DNA from: an uncultured Saprospirales bacterium
Lineage (GTDB): Bacteria > Bacteroidota > Bacteroidia > Chitinophagales > Saprospiraceae
Reading direction: 5' to 3'
Length of the DNA: 64,000 bases
Assembly: GCA_937926355.1 (NCBI GenBank)
Contig: CALAZP010000277.1
Location: forward strand, 15,073-79,072
Part shown: positions 18,947 through 26,304 of the stretch, one piece after another
Numbering within the stretch: position 1 is the first letter of the stretch
Layout of the letters: every line of letters starts with the position of its first letter
Translations under genes and position numbers: made by a program
Notes under the pieces: generated by a model
The model's database searches: none
Told to the model about the DNA's origin: nothing
What the model saw: only the letters and a program-made list of their open reading frames with translations

Positions 18947-19460
18947 AATTAGGAAAACTATATCCATACTAACCCCTCTACTCCTTCTCTCTTGTCAAAA
19001 AAAAATACCAGATAGGTTTGATAAACTAGATAGTGATTTTGATAAAATGACACAGACTTATCTCCGATTCAATGTGCCAACAATAACCATAGATGAAATA
19101 AACAATGATATCAATTACTTGCTGATTGATTGTCGTAGCGAAAATGAATTTTCCATTAGCACAATAGAAGGCGCCGTAAACCTTCCTACGAAAACCTCGG
19201 CAAAAAATACTCTAAAAAAGTACCCAAAAAATACCCCAATCATAGTTTTCTGTTCAATCGGCTACAGGAGCGAAAAAATGGCCAATTTTATACAAAAATT
19301 AGGATATAAAAACACAAATAATTTATATGGAAGTATTTTTGAATGGGCAAATAGAGGATTACCTTTGTATCATGAGAATGAACTTACAGATACGATCCAC
19401 ACATTCAACCGTAGCTGGAGTAAATGGATAACCAATAAACAACTAACCAAAACCTGGTAA
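18909..19460 (+). CDS. Rhodanese-like domain lipoprotein
   Basis: The 183-residue protein has an N-terminal hydrophobic segment ending in a lipobox-like LLLLSC (Cys near residue 29). A rhodanese domain covers about residues 55-150: LLIDCRSENEFSISTIEGAVNLP, then the active-site loop VFCSIGYRSEKMA with catalytic Cys near 117, and GSIFEWANRGLPL at the end. It should carry sulfur transfer or a related thiol reaction in the periplasm. It starts inside the upstream mvaD gene (38-bp overlap) and ends 1 bp before the acyltransferase gene, so it is embedded in an operon with lipid-related enzymes. The Met-Met start is the first in frame; the signal region is longer and more charged than usual, so a later start is possible. 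Confidence 0.8.
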   Translation: MMKLAWDPKEIAKIRKTISILTPLLLLSCQKKIPDRFDKLDSDFDKMTQTYLRFNVPTITIDEINNDINYLLIDCRSENEFSISTIEGAVNLPTKTSAKNTLKKYPKNTPIIVFCSIGYRSEKMANFIQKLGYKNTNNLYGSIFEWANRGLPLYHENELTDTIHTFNRSWSKWITNKQLTKTW

Positions 19461-19461
19461 A

Positions 19462-20712
19462 ATGAACGATTTATTTCAAAAATTTCACAATGATAAGGGA
19501 CCATTGGGTAAATACGAGTCAATGGCTCATGGCTACTTTACCTTTCCCCAACTTGAAGGTAAAATTAGTAGCAGAATGGTGTTTAGAGGAAAAGAAAAAA
19601 TAGTATGGAGCATTAATAATTATCTAGGACTAGCAGAACACCCTGAAGTTAAACAAGTAGATGCCGAAGCGGCAAAAAGGTATGGCCTAGCTTATCCAAT
19701 GGGATCAAGGATGATGTCGGGTGAAACGGCCGCTCATATTCACCTGGAAAAAGAATTATCCTCTTTTGTGGGAAAAGAAGATGCAATGCTGCTCAACTTT
19801 GGATACCAAGGAATTTTATCAGTCATAGACAGTTTACTAGACAGAAAAGATGTTGTCCTATACGACAAAGATTGCCATGCATGCATATACGACGGAATCA
19901 GAATGCATTTAGGCAAGAGGGTTCCTTTTGAGCATAATGATATAGAGAGTTTTGACAAACAACTCAGAAAAGCAGAAAGATTCGCTGAAGAATCTGGAGG
20001 AGGAATATTAGTTATTACGGAAGGTGTATTTGGAATGAGGGGAGAACAAGGCATATTAAAAGAAATTGCAGCCTACAAAGATAAGCACCAATTTAGGTTA
20101 TTAGTTGATGATGCACACGGCTTTGGGACATTAGGCAAGACAGGAGCAGGGGCAGGGGAGGAACAGGGCGTTCAGGATAAAATAGATCTATACTTTAGTA
20201 CTTTCGCTAAATCCATGGCGAGTATAGGGGCTTTTGTAGCCGGTGATAAAGAAATTATTACATACTTAAGGTACAATACAAGATCTCAAATATTTGCCAA
20301 GTCTTTGCCTATGGCTCTAGTAATAGGAAATACTAAAAGGTTGGAATTGTTAAAGAACGACCCATCACTTAAAAATACGTTATGGTCAAATGTACACAGG
20401 CTTCAAAGAGGTCTCAAACAAGAAGGATTTGATCTAGGAAACACTTCTAGTTGTGTAACCCCAGTATTTATGAAAGGTAATACTATGGAGGCAATTAACT
20501 TAGTTCAAGATTTAAGGGAAAACCACAATATTTTTTGCTCTATCGTTATCTACCCAGTAATACCAAAAGGTATGATATTGCTAAGACTAATACCAACAGC
20601 TATACACACTTTTAAAGATATAGATGAAACGATTAGCGCGTTTTCTTCTATTTCTGGGAAATTGAATAAGGGAGATTACAACAAAGAAGAATTATTAATT
20701 CCAATAACTTAA
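19462..20712 (+). CDS. Serine palmitoyltransferase-like alpha-oxoamine synthase
   Basis: The 416-residue PLP enzyme belongs to the alpha-oxoamine synthase group (SPT, KBL, BioF). NNYLGLAEHPEV (about residues 51-62) and the glycine-rich SRMMSGETAAHIHLE block (about 83-97) begin the fold. The LLVDDAHGFGTLG motif (about 213-225) places the PLP-stacking His and Asp, and TFAKSMASIGAFV near 256-268 holds the PLP lysine. In Bacteroidota this form makes the long-chain base of sphingolipids from serine and palmitoyl-CoA. A close paralogue uses cysteate to make sulfonolipids; the substrate cannot be decided from sequence alone. Its stop codon shares the tetranucleotide TTAA with the stop of the convergent glycosyltransferase. 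Confidence 0.85.
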   Translation: MNDLFQKFHNDKGPLGKYESMAHGYFTFPQLEGKISSRMVFRGKEKIVWSINNYLGLAEHPEVKQVDAEAAKRYGLAYPMGSRMMSGETAAHIHLEKELSSFVGKEDAMLLNFGYQGILSVIDSLLDRKDVVLYDKDCHACIYDGIRMHLGKRVPFEHNDIESFDKQLRKAERFAEESGGGILVITEGVFGMRGEQGILKEIAAYKDKHQFRLLVDDAHGFGTLGKTGAGAGEEQGVQDKIDLYFSTFAKSMASIGAFVAGDKEIITYLRYNTRSQIFAKSLPMALVIGNTKRLELLKNDPSLKNTLWSNVHRLQRGLKQEGFDLGNTSSCVTPVFMKGNTMEAINLVQDLRENHNIFCSIVIYPVIPKGMILLRLIPTAIHTFKDIDETISAFSSISGKLNKGDYNKEELLIPIT

Positions 20713-21641
20713 TCATATATATTTCTTATCTTATAAGGCTTTTTGTCTTGAGATTCAAAATATGTTCTCATTTGAATTTCAACAATAATTCCTATAGTAA
20801 GAAATTGAAAACCACTGATAACTAACAACAAACCAAGTATTAGTAATGGTTTGCCCCAAATATCATTGCCCTGAATCTTTATAAACAATAAATAGAGGTT
20901 AGTTATAGAACCAAAAAGTAGTAAGAGTAAACCAGTTGTCCCAAAAAGATGCATCGGCTTTTGACTATATTTTTTATAGAAAAGCATGAGAATAAGATCA
21001 CTAACTACCCTGAAAGTTCTCGATAAACCATATTTTGATTTACCATGCAATCTATGATGATGCTTAACGTCGACTTGTACAATTCTTGCGCCCTCAAGAA
21101 CAGCTAAAACCGGAATAAACCTATGGAGTTCTCCATATAAGCCTAAACTTATCCCTAATTCTTGAGAGAATGCTTTTAACGCACACCCATAATCTTTAAG
21201 GCGAACACCAGATAAATTTCGAATAATAAAATTAGCAATCAAACTAGGAAACTTCCTAAACAACCAACCATCTTTCCTATTTCTGCGGTTACCTATAACC
21301 ATATCACATTGACTAAACTTTAGTTTCTCAATCAAAACAGGTATGTCAGATGGGTCATTCTGAAGATCACCATCTAGAGTAACCAATATATTTCCTTTTG
21401 CTTGATGAATACCAGCCATTAAGGCTAAACTTTGACCAAAATTTTTTGAAAATTCCAGAACAATTAAATCTTCTTCCCTATTTTCTAAAATATTTATGAG
21501 GGTCCGATCAGTGCTGCCATCATCGACAAAAATGATTTCATAATCAAAATCAGCCATAGAATTTCTAATCGAACGAATAAGTGGCGCAACATTTTCCTCC
21601 TCATTAAAAACAGTAACAATAATAGAAACAACATCAGACAT
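20709..21641 (-). CDS. Glycosyltransferase family 2, DPM1/GtrB-type membrane enzyme
   Basis: The 310-residue protein has an N-terminal GT-A domain with EEENVAPLI, FVDDGSTDRT (about residues 40-49) and TLDGDLQNDPSDIP (about 92-105). The DGD residues bind the nucleotide sugar and metal. Two transmembrane helices sit at about 233-255 and 265-290. This is the polyprenyl-phosphate glycosyltransferase pattern, which moves a sugar from a nucleotide donor to undecaprenyl phosphate at the inner membrane. The acceptor glycan is unknown. A DUF2723 family protein, which may use such lipid-linked sugars, is encoded 5 kb away. It converges with the SPT-like gene, overlapping by 4 bp at the stop codons. Confidence 0.88.
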   Translation of the reverse strand: MSDVVSIIVTVFNEEENVAPLIRSIRNSMADFDYEIIFVDDGSTDRTLINILENREEDLIVLEFSKNFGQSLALMAGIHQAKGNILVTLDGDLQNDPSDIPVLIEKLKFSQCDMVIGNRRNRKDGWLFRKFPSLIANFIIRNLSGVRLKDYGCALKAFSQELGISLGLYGELHRFIPVLAVLEGARIVQVDVKHHHRLHGKSKYGLSRTFRVVSDLILMLFYKKYSQKPMHLFGTTGLLLLLFGSITNLYLLFIKIQGNDIWGKPLLILGLLLVISGFQFLTIGIIVEIQMRTYFESQDKKPYKIRNIYD

Positions 21642-21653
21642 TAATCCAATTTT

Positions 21654-21680
21654 TTGGAAACATTAATAAATGTAAATTTG
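21654..21680 (+). promoter_or_regulatory. Probable promoter of the MoxR gene
   Basis: TTG at 21654-21656 is followed after 16 bp by TAAATTTG at 21673-21680, matching the Bacteroidota TAnnTTTG element. The predicted start lies about 10 bases before the ATG at 21696, so the leader would be very short. Spacing is slightly below the usual 17-23 bp. Confidence 0.4.
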
Positions 21681-21695
21681 AGAAAAATATAGTTT

Positions 21696-22661
21696 ATGAC
21701 CACCACGAATGAAGATGTAAAATCAATAGAGGAATTGACGAAAAGTTATATCTCTCTAAAAGAGGAAATAGGTAAAGTAATAGTAGGGCAAGAAAATGCA
21801 GTCAAAATGGTATTAATGGCAATTTTAAGTAATGGCCATAGTTTATTATTAGGTGTACCTGGCTTAGCCAAAACACTATTGATTAGTACTATTGCAGAAG
21901 TTATGGAAATGGAATTTAAAAGAATCCAATTCACTCCAGATCTTATGCCTTCTGATATCATTGGTTCGGAGCTAATTAACAGAGATAGAGAATTTATCTA
22001 TAACAAAGGTCCCATTTTTTCCAATATCGTATTAGCAGATGAAATTAATAGAACTCCCCCAAAAACGCAAGCAGCACTCTTAGAGGCCATGCAGGAAAAA
22101 TCAGTCACCGTATCAGGAGTAAAATACAGCCTGCCTCATCCCTTTTTCGTACTAGCCACGCAAAACCCGATAGAACAAGAAGGGACCTACCCTTTACCAG
22201 AAGCTCAATTAGACAGATTTATGTATACCATTCCCCTGGATTACCCCAGCTATGAAGAAGAACTAGAAGTTGTAAAAACCACTACTGGAAATTTCAATCA
22301 TAGATTGAATAAAATTGTAGATAAACAAAAAATTTTGGATTATCAGAATATTATCAGAAAAATTCCCATAGCAGAAAATGTAGTGAAATATGCTGTTAGT
22401 ATAGTTGCAAAAACACGGCCAGGAAAGCCTGGGGCTCCAAGTAATATCAACCAATACATATCATGGGGGGCTGGCCCTAGGGCATCCCAATATTTAGCCT
22501 TAGGAGCCAAATGCCATGCGGCCATAAATGGAAAATTTTCTCCTGATATAGAAGATGTTCAGAAAATAGCCCCATTTGTTTTACGTCATAGAATAGTGAG
22601 AAATTTTCGTGCTGAAGCAGATGGAGTAACCGAAAACAATATTATAGAAACACTTCTATAA
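21696..22661 (+). CDS. MoxR-family AAA+ ATPase
   Basis: The 321-residue protein carries the MoxR variant of Walker A, GVPGLAKT (about residues 57-64), and Walker B VLADEINR (about 111-118). The PKTQAALLEAMQE block, a sensor region ATQNPIEQEGTYPLPEAQLDRFMY split over about 152-175, and the C-terminal GPRASQYL lid motif near 265 are also visible. MoxR ATPases act as chaperones for maturation or stress complexes. In most Bacteroidota they precede DUF58 and BatA/BatB-type von Willebrand genes. Here the next gene is a DUF4837 lipoprotein and no such partner is present. It starts a two-gene unit on the plus strand. Confidence 0.93.
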   Translation: MTTTNEDVKSIEELTKSYISLKEEIGKVIVGQENAVKMVLMAILSNGHSLLLGVPGLAKTLLISTIAEVMEMEFKRIQFTPDLMPSDIIGSELINRDREFIYNKGPIFSNIVLADEINRTPPKTQAALLEAMQEKSVTVSGVKYSLPHPFFVLATQNPIEQEGTYPLPEAQLDRFMYTIPLDYPSYEEELEVVKTTTGNFNHRLNKIVDKQKILDYQNIIRKIPIAENVVKYAVSIVAKTRPGKPGAPSNINQYISWGAGPRASQYLALGAKCHAAINGKFSPDIEDVQKIAPFVLRHRIVRNFRAEADGVTENNIIETLL

Positions 22662-22699
22662 ACACCACTATATACAATTCAAGCATCATAAATATTACG

Positions 22700-23755
22700 A
22701 TGAAAAAATTATTACTGTATACCATTGCTTTCTTATTGACGTCTTGCACCCAGAATTCAATATCGAATTTCAAGCCAATACCAACAGCATTCGGTTCTTT
22801 AAATGAAATCGTGATCGTATCATCTAAGCAAATATGGGAAGGTCCTGTAGGGGATTCTTTAAGACATTATTATTCTTCAGCTTTCCCTATTTTGCCGCAA
22901 CCCGAACCCATCTTCGATCTCAGACATTTTACCGCAGAACAATTGGACTCTGAACCCATGCGCAAAGAGTTGAGGAACTATCTCATCCTCGCCGATTTAT
23001 CAGATACCAATGATAGAACTACAAAATTAGTCCAAGAAGATTTAGATAAACTTAATCATACCAAAAAAACCAATATAAATTCAATAGTAGGCAAAGACAA
23101 ATGGGCTAAAGGCCAATTGATTATTTATCAATTTGCCAACAACCAAGAGCATTTGATATACAATATCAAGAAAGATTTTAACACCATACAAAAAAGGATT
23201 TACCAAGCAGATAAATACAAATTAGATGGAAACGTATACCAACAAGGAGTGGACGAAAATATTATAAAGGAATTACAAAATACACTTTCGGTATATCTAA
23301 AAATCCCTAAGGAATACGCCATATCCATGCGGGATGGAAATACTTTTTGGCTTAGAAAAGAAACAGAAAATATAAGCAGCAACATTTTGATAAGAAAAAT
23401 TCCTTATCTAAAACAACAACAATTGACAAAAACCGGACTTAAAATTCAACGAAATGAAATTGGAAGAAAATATATCTCATCCCAGATAGAAGGATCTTTT
23501 ATGAAAACAAATGATAAGGACTTACCCATATTTTCGTACAAAAGAACCATTGATAACAAATATACAATTGAAAACAGAGGTATTTGGGAAATGGAAAATG
23601 ATTATATGGGAGGCCCTTATATAAGTTATTTCGTATTAAATGAACAACGAGGAGAACTCCTATTTCTAGACGGTTTTGTTTATGCTCCAGGTCAAGATAA
23701 AAGAGAACTTATTATGTACCTGGAGCATATACTAGAATCATTAAAATGGATTTAA
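22700..23755 (+). CDS. DUF4837 family lipoprotein
   Basis: The 351-residue protein has a lipoprotein signal (MKKLLLYTIAFLLTSC, Cys at 16). The mature N-terminus matches the DUF4837 family, with KPIPTAFGSLNEIVIVSSKQ followed by WEGPVGDSLR. The rest is soluble and mixed alpha/beta, without recognisable catalytic motifs. The family is confined largely to Bacteroidota and has no known function. It sits 38 bp after moxR and is probably cotranscribed with it. It converges with htpG, and the two stop codons share one TTAA. Confidence 0.85.
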   Translation: MKKLLLYTIAFLLTSCTQNSISNFKPIPTAFGSLNEIVIVSSKQIWEGPVGDSLRHYYSSAFPILPQPEPIFDLRHFTAEQLDSEPMRKELRNYLILADLSDTNDRTTKLVQEDLDKLNHTKKTNINSIVGKDKWAKGQLIIYQFANNQEHLIYNIKKDFNTIQKRIYQADKYKLDGNVYQQGVDENIIKELQNTLSVYLKIPKEYAISMRDGNTFWLRKETENISSNILIRKIPYLKQQQLTKTGLKIQRNEIGRKYISSQIEGSFMKTNDKDLPIFSYKRTIDNKYTIENRGIWEMENDYMGGPYISYFVLNEQRGELLFLDGFVYAPGQDKRELIMYLEHILESLKWI

Positions 23756-25620
23756 AGCATTTCAAGGGCTTTTTTACTGAATTCAACCAACTCTTCGCCT
23801 TTTAACATGTTCTGGTTTAGTTTTGCTAGTTGCACCAAATACTTTAGATTACTTAGTTTAATATTTTCATCCTTTTCTTTAACTATCTTCTCCAATACTA
23901 TTTGATGATTGCCATTAACTATTAATTGATAAGACTCCGGGAAATTATCAAGCCCCATACCTTGAAGACTCTGCATTTCTTTCATCCTTCTCATAAATTC
24001 TGGCTTAGTAATTAATAACGGGGAGCTATCACTAGAAAGAGCTTTAACCTCAATTTGTGCCCCTTCTATAAAACTTTGCTTCTTAATAAACTCAACCAGT
24101 CCATCCTTTTCCTTTTCACTTAATACTAGTTCCGTATTCACATCCTTTTGAACAAGATTATCAGGGGAATCAGAATCGACTCTCACAAAAACCTTTTTAT
24201 CTCCCTTATATTCAATATGTTGCATAAAGTGGTTGTCCAACACATTGTCCATTATAAGGACATCATACCCTAAGGATTTACAAGCTGCGATATAACTATG
24301 ATGTTCCTCTTTATTATTGGTATATAAATGAACTATTTTCCCGTGCTTATCAGTCTGTATATCCCTAATTTTTTCTTCATATTCATCTAAAGTAAAAAAA
24401 GAATCTTCCGTATTCTGAAGTAAGAGAAACTTATTTGCCTTTTCAGCAAATTTTTCATCAGATACAGTACCATATTTAACAAAAGGACTTAAGTCTTTCC
24501 ATTTAAGCTCATAATTAACTCGATCAGTTTTGAAAAGCTCATTTAATTTTTCAGCTACCTTCTTGGTGATATAGGAGCTAATCTTTTTAACGTTAGAATC
24601 ACCTTGTAAATAACTCCTACTAACATTAAGCGGAATATCAGGAGAATCAATCACCCCATGCAAAAGCATCAAAAATTCAGGAACAATTTCCTTTACGTCA
24701 TCTGTGACAAAAACCTGATTAGAGTAAAGCTGAATTTTATTTTTTTCTATTTCCAAATTTGATTTGAGCTTTGGAAAATATAAAACACCTGTTAAATTGA
24801 AAGGATAGTCAATATTCAAATGAATCCAAAACATTGGCGCATCTGAAAATGGATAAAGCTCCTTATAAAAATCCTTATAATCTTCATCACTTAAATCAGA
24901 AGGGCTTTTTTTCCATAAAGGATGAGTATTATTAATGATATTATCGACTACAGCCTTCTTATCCTTTCCATCCTTATTTTTTTCATCAGGTATTTCAACT
25001 TCCTTAGTCCCAAATTTGATTGCAACTGGAAGAAATCTACAGTACTTATCCAGTAATTCTTGAATTTTACTTTCCTCAAGAAATTCTTTACCCTCTTCAT
25101 TAATATGCAATATGACCTCTGTCCCAACAACCTTTCTTTTCCCTTTCTTAAGAGTAAATTCTGGTTGTCCCTCACAACTCCAAAGTATAGCTTCGCTATC
25201 CGCTTGATATGAAAGAGAATCTACTTCGACTTTATCAGCAACCATAAAGGCTGAATAAAATCCCAATCCAAAATGACCAATTATACCAGCAGAATCCTCT
25301 TTAAAATTTTCTAAAAATTCGCTTGCACTACTAAAAGCAACTTGATTTAAATACTTTTTAGCCTCATCACTAGTTAAACCTAAGCCTTTATCAGAAATAG
25401 TAATGGTTTTTTTCTTCTTATTAACCATTATTTCAATAAACAAATCACTAACATCTCCACCGTACAATCCTTTATTAGAAAGTGCTTTTAACTTAGTAGA
25501 TGCATCAACTGCATTACTAATAAGTTCTCTAAGAAAAATTTCTTGATCAGAATAGAGAAACCTCTTAATAATCGGAAAAATATTCTCCGTTTGAACTGAA
25601 ATATTACCTTTTTCCATCAT
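23752..25620 (-). CDS. htpG: Molecular chaperone HtpG (Hsp90)
   Basis: The 622-residue cytosolic Hsp90 has the N-terminal GHKL ATPase with FLRELISNAVDAS (about residues 24-36), DKGLGLT near 77-83 and the lid/phosphate region GHFGLGFYSAFMVADKV near 114-130. The middle domain contains the SRSYLQGD segment near 335, with the catalytic Arg. The C-terminal dimer domain completes the length, typical of bacterial HtpG. The first two codons are both Met. A minus-strand upstream element near 25640-25675 resembles a promoter with one extra base (TTG, 20 bp, TATATTTTG). It folds client proteins under stress. It is monocistronic, and its 3' end is shared with DUF4837. Confidence 0.96.
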   Translation of the reverse strand: MMEKGNISVQTENIFPIIKRFLYSDQEIFLRELISNAVDASTKLKALSNKGLYGGDVSDLFIEIMVNKKKKTITISDKGLGLTSDEAKKYLNQVAFSSASEFLENFKEDSAGIIGHFGLGFYSAFMVADKVEVDSLSYQADSEAILWSCEGQPEFTLKKGKRKVVGTEVILHINEEGKEFLEESKIQELLDKYCRFLPVAIKFGTKEVEIPDEKNKDGKDKKAVVDNIINNTHPLWKKSPSDLSDEDYKDFYKELYPFSDAPMFWIHLNIDYPFNLTGVLYFPKLKSNLEIEKNKIQLYSNQVFVTDDVKEIVPEFLMLLHGVIDSPDIPLNVSRSYLQGDSNVKKISSYITKKVAEKLNELFKTDRVNYELKWKDLSPFVKYGTVSDEKFAEKANKFLLLQNTEDSFFTLDEYEEKIRDIQTDKHGKIVHLYTNNKEEHHSYIAACKSLGYDVLIMDNVLDNHFMQHIEYKGDKKVFVRVDSDSPDNLVQKDVNTELVLSEKEKDGLVEFIKKQSFIEGAQIEVKALSSDSSPLLITKPEFMRRMKEMQSLQGMGLDNFPESYQLIVNGNHQIVLEKIVKEKDENIKLSNLKYLVQLAKLNQNMLKGEELVEFSKKALEML

Positions 25621-25720
25621 CGCTTTTTTTTAGAAGTAAATCAAAATATATGCCAGCACATAGAAACTGACAATTTGACATATTATATAGAAATTAATTA
25701 CAATATATTTTAAACATATA

Positions 25721-25751
25721 TTGTTTTTTTATAATACAAAACTTAACTTTG
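25721..25751 (+). promoter_or_regulatory. Promoter directed into the htpG-rpiB intergenic region
   Basis: TTG at 25721-25723, 20 bp, then TAACTTTG at 25744-25751 is a close match to the Bacteroidota vegetative promoter. It points rightward, where there is no plus-strand protein gene: only the hairpin-rich segment 25757-25870 and then the 3' end of rpiB on the other strand. It therefore suggests a non-coding transcript. Confidence 0.55.
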
Positions 25752-25756
25752 CATTA

Positions 25757-25870
25757 AGCTATGATACTGAAACACCACTAAATCTTTTCGAAAGAAACAG
25801 ACACTTATATTAGTGTTTGATAGTGAGTGGGGCCGGTTCATCGGGGGGTAGAGCTGGTCTTTCACTCACT
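25757..25870 (+). ncRNA. Candidate structured small RNA between htpG and rpiB
   Basis: Downstream of a good plus-strand promoter, this segment holds three consecutive hairpins. TCTTT/AAAGA lies at 25783-25795 and ACACT/AGTGT at 25801-25816. A long stem of AGTGAGTG (25822-25829) with CACTCACT (25863-25870) encloses a second stem of GGCCGG (25831-25836) with CTGGTC (25854-25859). G-rich sequence is otherwise rare here. Part of the last stem (GTTC, then GGTAGAGC) resembles a tRNA D-arm, and CTTTCAC resembles a Glu anticodon loop, but no T-arm or acceptor match follows. There is no poly-U terminator. I do not recognise the RNA family; SRP, 6S, tmRNA and RNase P signatures are absent. The hairpin might instead be the rpiB 3' end structure. 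Confidence 0.4.
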
Positions 25871-26304
25871 TAAAATTTAGAGATTTTATCTACCCTTGTC
25901 CCATGTCTCCCACCTTCGAATTCGCTCTTTATAAAAATATCAACGATACTTTTAGCTTCTTCATAAGTTAAGAACCGTGCCGGAATAGCACAGACATTTG
26001 CATTATTATGGTTCCTCGCTAGTTGAGCAGTTTCAGAATTAAAACAAACTGCAGCCCTTATATGACAATGCTTATTAGAAGCTATAGCCACTCCATTGCC
26101 ACTACCGCAGATTACTATCCCTAAGTCAAAATTCCCTTTGACCACTTCCGTACAAAGAGGATGCACAAAATCTGGATAATCCACAGATTCTTTTGAAAAA
26201 GGCCCGAAATCCTGAACGGTGTGAAAAAGATCATTTTTAATAAAATCGATTAATTTCCCCTTGTAAACAAAACCAGCATGATCTCCACCAATTGCAATTT
26301 TCAT
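25870..26304 (-). CDS. rpiB: Ribose-5-phosphate isomerase B
   Basis: The 144-residue enzyme interconverts ribose 5-phosphate and ribulose 5-phosphate. IGGDHAGF at residues 4-11 and the CGSGNGVAIASNK loop with the catalytic Cys (about 66-78) are diagnostic of RpiB/LacAB. NHNNANVCAIPARFL (about 98-112) is also conserved. It lies 1 bp from the preceding DUF2723 gene on the minus strand, so the two are probably one transcript. The stop codon abuts the structured RNA segment. Confidence 0.95.
   Translation of the reverse strand: MKIAIGGDHAGFVYKGKLIDFIKNDLFHTVQDFGPFSKESVDYPDFVHPLCTEVVKGNFDLGIVICGSGNGVAIASNKHCHIRAAVCFNSETAQLARNHNNANVCAIPARFLTYEEAKSIVDIFIKSEFEGGRHGTRVDKISKF

Noticed and set aside
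25822..25870. A tRNA-Glu gene or fragment next to rpiB
   Set aside because: D-arm-like and anticodon-like pieces are present, but the anticodon stem does not pair and there is no T-arm or acceptor 3' strand. Kept only as a structured RNA candidate.
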